Below are positions 50,168 through 61,986 of a DNA stretch of 64,000 bases, in pieces. Position numbers and translations under genes: made by a program. The notes beneath the pieces were generated by a model. The model ran no database searches. It was not told where the DNA came from and was given only the letters and a program-made list of their open reading frames with translations. This stretch comes from Pterobdella sp. o SKG-2022 (taxonomy: Eukaryota; Annelida; Clitellata; Hirudinida; Piscicolidae), in assembly GCA_964035795.1 (NCBI GenBank), contig OZ038320.1:30380875-30444874 (forward strand), read 5' to 3'. The number at the start of each line of letters is the position of its first letter. Positions within the stretch are counted from its first letter, which is position 1.

Positions 50168-52435
50168 AATTGGTTTTGAAATGAGTATTTAGTTGATATT
50201 TCGGTATTTTATCGACTTATTATCGATTCTAAACCCGTGAAAAGTCGTTTCGGATATTAATTTTATACTAACCCGTGATTAGCTTGATTCGATAAAAATC
50301 AATGATTAAGTGATTCAACTGAAAAATTTTTATATTTTTGAAAAGTCAGATAAGATAGAAAAATGAACTTGTCATCTCAATATTTATAAAACACTAGACT
50401 AGGTTCATGGAGATAATTTAGGGGCTTTTGGATTCAGTTCTGTTACCTACAGCTCAGACGATATGCCATGTTTGATCAATTGAAATACATCAACCTAAAA
50501 AGTTTATCTGCACAAAAAATTTTTTACTTAGAGGGTGTGTGGTAATTTTTCCTAGATTTTGCCAATAAATTTTTCCACGACCTTCTCACGTTTAGAAAAC
50601 ATCTTCCGAAGATGCTATCTTAACACCAGATAACTTTTAATCAATTATCACTTTGAGTTTCTAGGAACTTAATTTCATCGGGATTTAATAGATTAATATT
50701 ACTCATCGGTGGTTTAGAAAGTTTGTTTCTATTGATACAAAACGATCACGATTGTGATTATAGAGGTAGAAACTTCAAAAATTTCTAGGGTACAACCATT
50801 CAAAAAAATTAATTTAAAAGACAATTGAACATTAGCACTAAGAGTCTTCTGCTAAAATGTATGAACTTGTCTTAAAACCAATTTAAATTTTCAATTGCTT
50901 ATGAGTTTCATGAATTTCAACAATAAATTCTTTGTTTTTTTAAAAACATTTCTTTTTAGCCTTCCATAGTTCATCAGTTTCAGAGACATTAATAATGAGA
51001 AAGATCGCGGTAAACTGTTTAAATCTTACAATCAAAAAAATTTAATTCATATAAAGGTATAGTTTTTGTGCAAAAATAATAATTTGAATTAAAATCACTG
51101 AAATAAATTTAAAAAACATGAATTTGGTATAAGAATTCAAATTTAAAACTCAAAGTAACATAACAACCAAACCAATAAATCAACTTTTCAACAGACTTTC
51201 AAAACCATGAAAAATATGCATGTTCCTGATTTTAAGCTGAATTAAAACAGTGCCAAAAACCCTTTGAAATAAGTTTTCAAGCATCCATCTGTTTTGATAA
51301 GTGCTGTGTAATTTAATATTTTCGTTGAAATTTTTGACCTCCTATGCCATACTGCATTTAGTTAAGGCTTAACAGTTCTCAAAGGTGATGTTATAGAAAA
51401 TGTTCCAAGTGTGTGTTATAACAGTGTTAGTTAAATGGTATATTTTTAGTTATATAAATGATAAATAGTTTTCAGATCTGAAACATTCTAAGAAATTTAC
51501 TCAAAAAAAATTCAGGTGGTTATAAACAATTTTCAACTTTGAAGACGTGTTTGAGAATTTTATTTACAGAATTACATTGGGCAAAACATTTGTACATGAA
51601 AAATAAATTGTATATAATGAGAAAAATAAGAACGAAAACGTATGTGAAAGATTCAAAAAATTGGACCCAAGAAAAAATTAAATATCAATATTTAAATGAG
51701 AAATCGCTATTTTTAATAACTAATTAATCAAAAAAAAAATTCTAAAAACCTCATTTTGGGTAGGTCACAACAGAAATATGAAGAAATACATAAAAAGTTA
51801 GTTTCAATTTAATACCCTCCTTACAAAGTATGTATATAAAATCTGTTGTATATAATGGTAACTCATTTGTTTTGTATAAGTCACTCATTAGTCATTTTTA
51901 TATACTTGTTCTCTAATGATATCTTGTTACAAGTTGATTTAGTGTAATTCACTGGAGATGCTCATTAATCTCGTTAACATAAAATTTAATTCGTTTTCAA
52001 TCAAAATTAATTTTTAATATAGTTTTTAATCAAAATTTATTAAAATTAATATCTTTAGTTTATTTTAAAAAATAAAAATTAATTTAATTATACATAGTTA
52101 TAATATTAACTAAAAAGTTTATTTTTTAGTAATATCTTTTAAAATAGCCTAAAATCTCTAAGAATACTGTGCGAAATATTGAAAAAAACCTGAGATTTGG
52201 TCTCTTTTGCAGAGAAACAGCAACATAACGAAGAATAAATAAAAATCACATAAAATTGCCATATATTTAAAACTATTGCAAATATAACATTTCTAGCAAT
52301 CCATTCGCTTCTATTTTAAATTCATTGACCCATTAATTACCACGTCTGGTATCTACCATTTTAAATTTATACATGGTATTTCTGATAGTTGATAATATTA
52401 ATACACTTGTATAATGGTTCAAAGGCAGTTTTGGT
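50168..52435. other. Spacer between converging SLC22 and Asn-rich genes
   Basis: AT-rich; should contain both 3' untranslated regions. No further exon or repeat recognised. Confidence 0.45.
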
Positions 52436-55400
52436 TTAAACAGGAGATGGCAATTCTTCAGATCGTACGGTGGATAAGGTGCTCCAGCAATGGGCTTCAT
52501 CATTATCAATCTTTACCCATGTATCTCTCTTCCCAACATCCACCTTCAACTCTCCCTCAAACATATGAAGTATATTTCCTTCAATCCTTCTCACATTGTC
52601 GGTTTTATTCTTTTTATGTATTATTCCTTTTTCTCGTTTTTCTTCCTCCAGACCATTGGATAACTTCTCGAATTTTTTTCGTATGTTTGTGAAGGATATT
52701 TTTTCTTCTGAGATATTTTCAATGTTAATGGTGTTTTGGGAACCAATTTGTTCATTAAAGAAGCTAGTATTATTTTTGTTGTGTTGGTTATCGTTGTTGC
52801 TTTTGCTACTTGCACCGTCATCGACTATATTTGAAGGAACAAACTTTTCTTCACCTTTTGACATACCCCTATCTTTCTTGAAATTTTCACGTTTTTCAAA
52901 CTCTTTTTCATCTTTATCACTAACGTTAATATTCTTGACGTCTTTTTTTATTTTATTATTTAATTCTTCATCATCATCATCAATCTCACCCATATCACGT
53001 TTGCGTACCATTTCATAAAGGGACCTACAATACGACTCACCATAGGACCCTAAGGTAGAACAATCTATAGGACCAGATTCCCAAGCGGTCTTCTTTGCAT
53101 CAGAATTCTTAACGATGATATCAGCTTTGTTATTGCTGATGATTTGCTTCGTATTTTTTTGTTGTTCGATTTGGAGTGCTGGGTCTTGGGTTGTGTTTGG
53201 CATTACGAGAATGTTGTTATCGATGTAGTGTTGAACTTTTGCTGTGTTTCCAAACTGTTGTTCAACGTTAATGTTCAAGAGAAGTTTCTTAGGGTTGATT
53301 TTATTGTTCAACCCCTTCGAAGAAGAAACATTCCTTGAATTATTTGCGCAAAATCCATCCACATTGTGTTTAGTGACAACTCTGTACTTTTCACTAGTAC
53401 TGTGTTTGCAAACGTTTTGTGAAATGCCTTTTAACAACTCTAAACCTTTGTCTATTTTCACAGCCCTATTAACACATGGATTCTCTTTCTTGCTAACTTC
53501 TTTATCGTTCAAGCGATGATTTGGAGAAGATACTACGCCATTTTTCTTTTTTCTCTTTTTCTTTTCTTTCTTCTGTACACAAGGTAGTGTGCCATATTCA
53601 GTAGAGTAATAGCAGGCACACTCATAAGTAGTTAGATTCAAAGACTCTTCATCGGCATTGCTACAATTAACCTCGTTTTCTATCGATTCATCTTCGTCGT
53701 CGTTATCATCATCTTCATAAACATGGTTGTAATTTCCATTATAATTAACATCATCATCATCGTCATCATCAACGTAATCATCATCACCATCTTTATCTCT
53801 CTTTTTAACAACACTAATGGAAAGTGAGTCGATCGATAAATCAGAATTTGTGTGAACTGTCTTATCGTAGTTACTACTATTGATTTTACAACTTATGTTA
53901 TTATTATTTATATTATTATTATTACTATTATTATTATTATTATTTTTAAAATCATTTTTAGGATTCCTCAAGTGAGCATCGTTAAGCTGATTGGCCAGCA
54001 TAGAAGGATCCTCCTTAGAGCTGTTATGCTTGAAACTTTTCAGAAGAGAATTCATAGAAGAAATCGTTTCCTGGGAAAACACCGGCTCATCATCATCATC
54101 ATCACCAATTTGATCCTCATCATTATCATAACTATTATTATTGTTATTAATATTTTTATTACTATTATTATATTTATTCACATTCATACTATCACTTCTA
54201 TAATTAGCACGGGAGTTAGCATAATTAGGAGTGCTAGTTAACATCTGGTTGGTGTTTTTAAGCATGTTTATGTTGTTACTGACACAAGTTTTTAGCTTGC
54301 TGCGATTCATCTTATTTAAATGACTTCTCTCAACGCTATTGTTATTATTTTTGTTTGTTTTATTATTGTTATTTTTTTGCTGGCATAAATAATTATTCCA
54401 GCCAGGTTTAACACTTTCTTTTACGTTTCCTTCTCTACTTTCAAATAAACATTCATAATCATCATCATCACCGTTATTATTATTATTACTATTGTTATTA
54501 TTCAAATATTTGTTATTGTTACCATTAAAATTATTATTGTTGTTATTATTATTATTATTTAGAGCGAGAATTTTTTTTCTTTTACTTATGTTATTGAATA
54601 AAACCTCTTTTTTATGATCTTTCTTGTATTTTTCTGAGAAGCAGTTATCTACGTTCACCTTATCTAAATACGTATGGCCCGGATTGATACAATGATTCAA
54701 CTTATTATTATTATTGGTATTATTATTATTATCAGTCAGATTATTATTATTGCCATTATCCCTACTATTATTGTTCTTATTTACAGGGTTATTATTAATA
54801 TTTGATTTATTATCTGCCTTGCTTGAAGGATCTAGGCAATAATAGATTTGGTTATTGAAGTTTTCGTTGTTTGGGCAGCTATTGTTACAAAAATCATTAC
54901 CAGTCACATCTCCTTTATGACGATTATTACTATTAATAGAATCATCGCTGAAGTTATTATTGTTGTTATTATTATCATTGTTGTTATTATTTATATTATT
55001 GGAACAAGAAGTACATATGGGGTGGTTTAAGTGATAAGAGGCAGCTAAAAACGAATGAGAACTGAAGCTATCTCCATTCATTTCTTTATCCATCCATTCA
55101 TCTGTCTTTCTATCTAACTTGCCGCTTTTTCTATCTACCCACTCTTCATTTATACTGGTGTCTATTTTTTCCACGTACACGTCATCGTAATCATTATCTT
55201 CATCGTCATCATTATCAATTGAACTGGCTATGGATAAGGGTGAGTATATAAGATTGAAGCAGGAGTTTACTTTTTCATTATTGCTATTATTTCTATGTTT
55301 ATTATTATTCTTGATAATGTTATCATTATTTTTGTTTTTATTATTATAATTATTATTATCTTTATAATTGTCGGTTATGGCGGTATTGGCAGACGTTTTA

Positions 55401-55645
55401 TTGTTCAAAAGGCTTGATTTGATTTTGTTGATACCATCTTTATTGTCAGGTTTTATGTTTTTGGACATAAAATTTTCACTATTAATAATTTTATTTTTAA
55501 TATAGAGATTTATATTATTATTATTATTGTTATGAGTTTTATCGCTGTTATTATTACAGCCGTTATAAACGTTCAAACGTCTGAACGTTTGGTAGATCTT
55601 TGTATCTTCCTCCAAGATTTCCATTCCTCTTTCATAGAAATCCAT
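52436..55645 (-). CDS. Asparagine-rich protein, about 1069 residues, unknown function
   Basis: One uninterrupted minus-strand frame. I place the start at ATG 55645 (AAAAATGGA context, MDFYERGMEILEEDTK); the frame is open a few codons further upstream, but only from a TTG. The protein is dominated by Asn and Asp homopolymers with Ser/Lys-rich spacers. Islands of normal composition: the N-terminus to KIYQTFRRLNVYNG, YECACYYSTEYGTLPCVQKK followed by a KKRKKK basic patch (possible nuclear signal), PIDCSTLGSYGESYCRSLYE, and the C-terminus WVKIDNDEAHCWSTLSTVRS. No signal peptide or membrane segment. Homopolymers come from AAT/AAC repeats like those in the spacers, but the frame stays open for over 3 kb, which argues for selection. 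It could be one exon of a larger gene. Confidence 0.72.
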   Translation of the reverse strand: MDFYERGMEILEEDTKIYQTFRRLNVYNGCNNNSDKTHNNNNNNINLYIKNKIINSENFMSKNIKPDNKDGINKIKSSLLNNKTSANTAITDNYKDNNNYNNKNKNNDNIIKNNNKHRNNSNNEKVNSCFNLIYSPLSIASSIDNDDDEDNDYDDVYVEKIDTSINEEWVDRKSGKLDRKTDEWMDKEMNGDSFSSHSFLAASYHLNHPICTSCSNNINNNNNDNNNNNNNFSDDSINSNNRHKGDVTGNDFCNNSCPNNENFNNQIYYCLDPSSKADNKSNINNNPVNKNNNSRDNGNNNNLTDNNNNTNNNNKLNHCINPGHTYLDKVNVDNCFSEKYKKDHKKEVLFNNISKRKKILALNNNNNNNNNNFNGNNNKYLNNNNSNNNNNGDDDDYECLFESREGNVKESVKPGWNNYLCQQKNNNNKTNKNNNNSVERSHLNKMNRSKLKTCVSNNINMLKNTNQMLTSTPNYANSRANYRSDSMNVNKYNNSNKNINNNNNSYDNDEDQIGDDDDDEPVFSQETISSMNSLLKSFKHNSSKEDPSMLANQLNDAHLRNPKNDFKNNNNNNSNNNNINNNNISCKINSSNYDKTVHTNSDLSIDSLSISVVKKRDKDGDDDYVDDDDDDDVNYNGNYNHVYEDDDNDDEDESIENEVNCSNADEESLNLTTYECACYYSTEYGTLPCVQKKEKKKRKKKNGVVSSPNHRLNDKEVSKKENPCVNRAVKIDKGLELLKGISQNVCKHSTSEKYRVVTKHNVDGFCANNSRNVSSSKGLNNKINPKKLLLNINVEQQFGNTAKVQHYIDNNILVMPNTTQDPALQIEQQKNTKQIISNNKADIIVKNSDAKKTAWESGPIDCSTLGSYGESYCRSLYEMVRKRDMGEIDDDDEELNNKIKKDVKNINVSDKDEKEFEKRENFKKDRGMSKGEEKFVPSNIVDDGASSKSNNDNQHNKNNTSFFNEQIGSQNTINIENISEEKISFTNIRKKFEKLSNGLEEEKREKGIIHKKNKTDNVRRIEGNILHMFEGELKVDVGKRDTWVKIDNDEAHCWSTLSTVRSEELPSPV

Positions 55646-56419
55646 TTTTATTACAATAAAGACAAAAAAAGCCAAAAAATTGGTGTAAACTTCAAACTTT
55701 CAGAACAACACAAAGGTTACGTTGAAGTAAGACCAAACTCTAAACCAGTTTCAAAACTTCCCGCATAAAGATAAATACTTAAATGACCTCAACGGAAACT
55801 ATATTCAACATAATAAAGCAGTTTCTTTCATTGTTTAGTAACTTTTGTATCACATAATGATTAAATCATTAAGCCATAGGGTAGATTATTCTGTGTATCT
55901 CCATTGTTTAGTATATCTTCAATACGTATTCCATTAATAGAAGATAATCCAATTAAAATCTTAACAGAAACAAATTTTTTTTAATGCCAGTTATTCATTC
56001 AAGCAAACTTTTATTATATTTGGTCACTTGTCGAACAAAAATCACAAAGCAAAAAGAACAAAGAAGTTAGTTCATTTTAGCCTGTATCTTTCTTTATAAG
56101 CTGTGTGGGCCCATATGTTGTATGCATCATACTATATACCCTAATACATTATATTCTATATATTTCAATATCATTTATTGTTTATATGTTCAATTTTATT
56201 TTATATATATGAACATATATGACTCAAAGCTTTTTACAAATGGGCTTATGAGGGCAAAGTTATATAAATATTCATTATTTTTCAATGTTATAATTAAATT
56301 TTTGGTTATGAATATATTGATGCAGAAAAATAAATGTATTAATAACTAGTAAAAAATGTATAAAAATAGAAATACATATTAAAATACATGGAAAAAATAG
56401 TAGGATGCATGTAAGCATA
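55646..56419. other. Spacer between Asn-rich gene and LINE
   Basis: AT-rich, presumably the 5' region of the minus-strand Asn-rich gene. Nothing else recognised. Confidence 0.4.
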
Positions 56420-58090
56420 TAAAGAGGCTTGGGCAGTTAATGCTTCAAAAGAAGAGTGTATTTCAGAATTTACAAGTGTCAGTTTAACTGAGTTGGAGGA
56501 AATCAAAGAAATACCACCACCGCGCTTTCCACTAGAACGATGAGAACGTAGAACATGGTAACCTGGGAGAACAATGTCGTATTATGTGACATTGTCGGCA
56601 TCTTCCGGGATCCACGTTTCAGTCAGTGCAAGGATATCGAAACAGTGAGTGAAGATCGCGTCCAGGATAAGAGTGGATTTGTTGCAAGTGGAACGGGGAT
56701 TGAGAAGGCCAAACTTCACAGAAGGAGATGGATTTTGAGGGTGCATGAGTAAGGCAGGCCTTCATTGCCAGGCCGTACGCCCCACCTTAAGTCGCACTTG
56801 TTGCTTATACACCGGACAAAAAGAGGATGTGGTGATATGGTCATGACAAGGGCGATTTGATTTAAAGCAGGGAACACAGAAGAGAGGAGAAGATCTAGAA
56901 CACTTGTCAGAAGGATGGTCTTTGCCACAGTGCTCACATACTCTAGGGTTGTGGCATTTAGATATATTATGGCCATAAGTCTGGCAACTCAGACATCTAG
57001 TAGGGTGAATACGGGAGTGGAAAGGAAATCTACCAAAAGGGAGATGTATATTCTTGGACATGATTAGCGTGGGAAAAACAGTGCTTGAAACTTGGATAAG
57101 CCAATCACGGGTAGAAGGATTTCGTGCGTTAAGCCTCTGTCTGAAGGCACGGAGAGCGCTGGGATGAGCAGATGGAAAGAGGAGATTGAGAGAGGTCTCC
57201 AGTTCTTTGTCCGAAACCCATGTCGGTAGACCCAGAACAGTAATTGTTGGGTTTAAAAGAATTGGGTCATGAAGGCGGATGTTGGGAAGAGAGGAAAGAA
57301 AAAGTTTGGCATCTTCGAGTAAATCAGCAGAGTCAGCTTCCCAGACAACGGCATCAGTAGACTCACGAACATGCTTGGGATAAGACTAAAAGGTCTGTCT
57401 AAAAAGGTTAATGGATGAAACCAATCTTCTGCAGAGCTCACTTGGAGTCTCACCTGTGGTGGAAGTAATTTTAGTCAAATATTTAATTATAGGTGGAGTT
57501 TTCTTGATAGAATGGTTTATATGTTGGTTGGGGGGAGTGAGTGTGAGATTTTGTTAGTGGTTGGAGAAGAAAGGGTGTGCTTGTTTTTTGACTTAACAAT
57601 AGTGCTGTAAGTAGGTTGAGGTGAGTTAGAAGTAAGAGTAGATGTGATTGAATTGATTGATGAGAATGATTCTAGTGAAATTAATGATGGAAAATTATTA
57701 ATTAAACTAAGAGATGAAGTAGTTGTAGAAGCAGGAGATGGAGAAGTTGAAAATGATGCCATGCTTGTAGATGAAGTTGGAGAAGTGGTCATAGTTGTTG
57801 AAGTTGAGCCTGATGAAGAAGATGGAGTTGTTGAGAAGAGTGGAGTTATTGCATGGGATGAAGAGTTAGTTGAAGGAGATGTAGTGGTCGAGGAAAGTAA
57901 AGTAGTTGAAGGATAAGAAGTAGTCAAAGAAAATGTGGTAGACGAGAAAATTGAAGGAGATGAGGTGATCATAGTCTTCGGCTTTCGCCCTCTTTTTTTT
58001 GGAACCGAGGGTTCCTCAGACTTTATTAAGTTCAACACATTACTTTTTAATGTGTTGAGAGCTGCTTGAATAGAATCAATCTCGGAACAA
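56420..58090 (-). pseudogene. LINE ORF1 (zinc-knuckle gag-like) and endonuclease N-terminus
   Basis: Reading leftwards: a Ser/Thr-rich segment after a basic PKKRGRKPK (about 58020-57990), then ITVLGLPTWVSDKELETSLN (RRM-like gag fold, about 57240-57180), then three zinc knuckles at about 57010-56810: CLSCQTYGHNISKC, CEHCGKDHPSDKC and a third beginning CVPC. In another frame follow FGLLNPRSTCNKSTLILDAI, FDILALTETWIPED and GGGISLIS, the start of an apurinic-type endonuclease (LALTETW is its hallmark), ending at SFEALTAQ near 56440. Frameshifts and a TAA at about 56585 make it inactive. The 5' end of ORF1 is cut at the junction. Confidence 0.85.
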
Positions 58091-58094
58091 ATTA

Positions 58095-60674
58095 TTTAGA
58101 TGGCGGGCATGTTATCGACCATAGAACCAGTAAAAAAACCATTTCTGTTATTTACCGCCCCCTCTAACTCAAGTAATTTTATTCGTGAACTCACAGCTCA
58201 TCTTTATTTTCTTTCTTCGACATTCAATCTTTTCATAATGGCCGGAGATTTTAATACCCCTAATTGTCATCATCTTGATAATCCCCTTAATATTCTTTTG
58301 CGAAAGCACGGTTTGACGCAGCATATTAACTTTCCAACTCACAGGCTTGGCAATACTCTTGATCTTGTTATCACACCGGCTTCTCTCTCTCTCATCTTAT
58401 TTCTGACCCTGTCAGCGAAATTTTTGAATTTGATCATTTCCTTATTTTGTGCCGTCTTAAACTCGTACGGCCCCACCTTTCACCTCATCGTGTCACTTCT
58501 CGGTCTTTCAGGAATCTCTACTTGGCCGGCTTTGGAAGGGATGTCAATTTTATAAGCGATTTACTTATTAATTCTCCAATTTCTAAGGTCGATGACTTTG
58601 TTAGTTTCATGGACAAATTGTTCCTTTCGCTGATGGATTCTCATGCTCCTTTACGCAGTCATACCTTTGGCCCCAGCTTGCATTCACACTTTCATCTGTC
58701 TGAAAAAGCTCTCTCCGCCAAACGCCGAAGAAGGAAAATAAAGAGACATATATCCAGTCTCCGAAAGCTTTGCGTGCAAGTCCCTGATGATCTTTTACAA
58801 AAATTCCGTATTTCACGTAAACTCGCCCGCGCCGCCATTAACAAGTCACGTGCTGATTAGCTTAATCTGTCGCTATCTTCAGCGACACCTAACTCCAAAG
58901 CCTTTTGGAAAACGGCGAACTCCGTACTTCACAGGTCTCCTCCACTTCCTCCCCGGACTCCTGCAGAATATGATCTTTTTGTTGATAACTTTAGCACTTT
59001 TTTCAAGCCTAAGATTGATTTGATTCATAGCTCGTTACCGATCACTAATCTTCCCCGTCAGCCTTCCTTAACTGACAGTGACCAATCGAATCTCTCATTT
59101 TTCTCACCTCCTAGTGTTGACGAAATCAAAAAATTGATCAATTCCCTCCCAAATAAATCCTCACCTTTAGATATAATCCCTGTTTTCCTGCTAAAGCAGT
59201 TTTCCGGCATCTTCGCCTCCATTATATGCAAACTTTCTGCTTTTTCCTTTTCACAGGGTATTTTTCCAACTTCGTTTAAAACGGCGCAGGTAACCCCTTT
59301 ACTAAAAAAGATAACCTAGACCCCATGCAACCATCCAATTATCGTCCAATTTCAAACCTCAGCACCATCTCAAAAATTTTAGAAAAGGTTGTTCTCAAGA
59401 GACTATCTTTTCATGTTTCTGTACTGCGTAACTTCAACCTTTCCCAGTCGGCGTATCGCTCTCATCACTCAACGGAAACTGCGCTTTTGTACATCACTGA
59501 CAGCCTCCGCAGTATCTGTGCTACCGGGTCTGCGGCCGTCTTAGTGTTTTTAGATATTTCAGCAGCTTTTGACACCATTAATCATCCAAATATGCTGCAT
59601 ATCCTTGAAGACTACTTTCACATTTCTGGCATTGCTTCATTCTAGTTTCAGTCCTATCTCTCCAAACGCAAGCAATTTGTTAAAATAAGCTGCTCTTCTT
59701 CTACCTCTGTCTCCCTTCGTTTTGGTGTTCCTCAAGGTTCTGTTCTTGGGCCCATACTCTTTTTTCTTTATACTTCTCCTATTAGCGAGATCATACAGGA
59801 GCACGACGTTTTATATCATCAGTTTGCTGATGATATTACTCTCTTTACAGGCGCCTCTTACCTTGATTCTCATTCCAGCCTCACTAAGATATCTGAATGC
59901 ATCAGTGAGCTCAATCTTTGGTTTTCTAACAATCACCTCATGTTTAATCCTAAAAAAAGCGAAGTGATGTTTGTCGGCAGTCCCATACTCCTTTCCAAAT
60001 CCAATCTTCCCACTGAAGTTATCTTTGACGGCACTACTCTTTTCGTAACGTCCAAACTGAAGATACTAGGTGTAACTCGTGATTCTAGACTCAACTTTAC
60101 ACATTTTGTCTCTCAGATCATACAAGCATCCAACTTTCATCTCCATGCGATCAGACAGGCACGCAAGTTCCTACCCTTTGACACTGCCGTTACTCTGATC
60201 ATCTCTTTAGTTCTTTCAAGGATTGATTACTGTAACTCTCTTCTTTGTCGACTTCCGAACTGTCTTATTTCTAAGTTGCAATCTCTCCAAAATCGTGCTG
60301 CTAAAACCGTTCTTCAAGCCGACTACTATCCTTCATCTCGCACTTGTCTCGATCGCCTTCATTGGCTGCCGGTCGCACTAAGAGCCCAGTTCAAGTTGCT
60401 ATGGCTCACCGCTAACACCTTATGTTTTAATCAGCCGGCTTATTTATATGACCGTTTTTCCATTAGACAGACTCCTGAGTCTCTCAGGTCTTCGAACTCT
60501 GGTTTATGGCTGCATCAGCCTGTCTCTTCTAACTCTTTTTTATATCGCTCCTTCTCGCATATCGCCCCTCACTTATGGAACTCTCTTCCACTTAATCTCC
60601 GTCTTTCACCTTCTCTTAAAGTTTTTCGCAAGCGTGTAAAGACGCATCTTTATAACCAAATTTCTCTCTCATAG
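58095..60674 (+). pseudogene. LINE endonuclease C-terminus and reverse transcriptase
   Basis: Starts inside the endonuclease: KKTISVIYRP, then one base lost, SNSSNFIREL, then MAGDFNTPNCHH and LDLVITP. RT blocks: NYRPISNLSTISKILEKVV, SAYRSHHSTETALLYITDSL, VFLDISAAFDTINH, FGVPQGSVLGPILF and the catalytic FADDITLF near 59823. Then NPKKSEVMFVG, and the C-terminal block with HWLPVALRAQFKL and SHIAPHLWNSLP. At least four frameshifts or stops (near 58165, 58500, 59020-59325, 59643) break it. Low number of lesions suggests a fairly recent insertion. Confidence 0.9.
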
Positions 60675-60744
60675 CCCTTCTGATTAGAGCAGCGCCTCTG
60701 CAGCAAACCTAGCTTGCAAACTGTGCGCCCTACAAATAATAAAT

Positions 60745-61986
60745 AATAATAATAAAAATATTACTTAATATATTATTTATGAAGACATTCAGAAATATAT
60801 ACAAATATATTATACCAATAAATATAATGACATATATAACTGAAATATATATTTATTTTAAAGATAAATATAAGGAAATATAAATAAAACATATAAAAAT
60901 AAACATACAGAATAAGTACATTACTGTACCATTCACATGTAGATTAATGATTTCTGTCTGTGTTTTTAGATGCAGTCTTACACTGCCTGTATGAGTTTCA
61001 ACACACTTTAGTCCATATTTACATAAACTCAGTCCATCGCATTGATTTCATAGATAAACATTGAGTTGTTTTGATAGGAATGGTTTTAAGTTGTATGTAT
61101 ACAACTATTCCGAAGTTCCAAATGTATTGCTGTATGAACTACCATGGGTCAGGCCCGCCCGCACGTTATCCAGCGCATTCTTCACGATAAGAGTTAAATA
61201 TATTTACATAAAGCAAGCTGTTCAGAGTTATACTTTATATTTATTTCTTATAACTGGGAGTTTTTCTATAATGAGGGGTTTTCCCATTTTAAAGTGCATT
61301 GTTGGCAGATTTTTATTGTAAAACTGTTGAATTAAAATTCGTGAGTAATCATAGTTATGTAAATAAGAAATATTAATCTTCCCGTAACCCGTGTCTCGTT
61401 ATGTTCCACAACGTTCCATAAATCATAAATGCTCCATGGCACAGATTCGTATAATGTTTAGTATTTTAAATAGATTTTAACATTTTAATGGAGGCAGATG
61501 ATGGTATCTGGTACGTGTGAAAGAAATATATAGTTCATCAGGAATATATAGTCCGAAGTTGCAAGCTGTGAAGTGTTATTGAAATTTGTCTTGTATTTAA
61601 TTTGGTTTTCCACTTTGGTGAAAGGCTGGGGTATTTGTATAATTTTTTTTAGGTATTTTGAATTTTTGATGAATAAATATTGTAAATACAAAATGTATTT
61701 TATGGAAAACATGAGAAACTGGTATAATTTATTATTCATTAAGAATAAGAAAAATTGTATTTTAAAAATTGTTTATAAAAAATGTATGAAACAACGGAAA
61801 TCTACGTTTAATTATGCACAACTTGTATATAACTATCCTACACACTCCTTAACTAATACACGCAGTAATTTAAAATTACTACAAACAATTTTAAAACTAT
61901 TTTTTCATAAACAGTTCTCAAATATCAATATCCAGTACTTAATCTCTATCCAATATACAAGTTCTTTCACAACGGTTTAATCTGAA
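60745..61986. other. Spacer right of LINE, with a small GC-rich island
   Basis: AT-rich apart from about 61145-61190. That island reads on the minus strand as NALDNVRAGLTHG between an AAG acceptor-like and a GT donor-like site, and on the plus strand as MNYHGSGPPARYPAHSSR. It may be a very short exon, but the strand cannot be decided. Confidence 0.35.

Larger units (their letters stand above)
56420..60740 (+). mobile_element. CR1/L2-like LINE with inverted 5' half (twin-priming structure)
   Basis: Left part, about 56420-58090, reads on the minus strand: ORF1 then the start of the endonuclease. Right part, about 58095-60740, reads on the plus strand: the rest of the endonuclease, the RT and the 3' end. 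The two parts abut near 58090, where the beginning of ORF1 touches the middle of the endonuclease. The 3' end is a run of ATAAT repeats after GTGCGCCCTACAAATAATA (from about 60723). Both parts belong to one element because the endonuclease is split between them without overlap. Flanking target duplication was not recognised. Confidence 0.85.

Noticed and set aside
53852..55030. Ile-rich plus-strand frames
   Set aside because: Antisense of the Asn codon repeats in the minus-strand Asn-rich gene.
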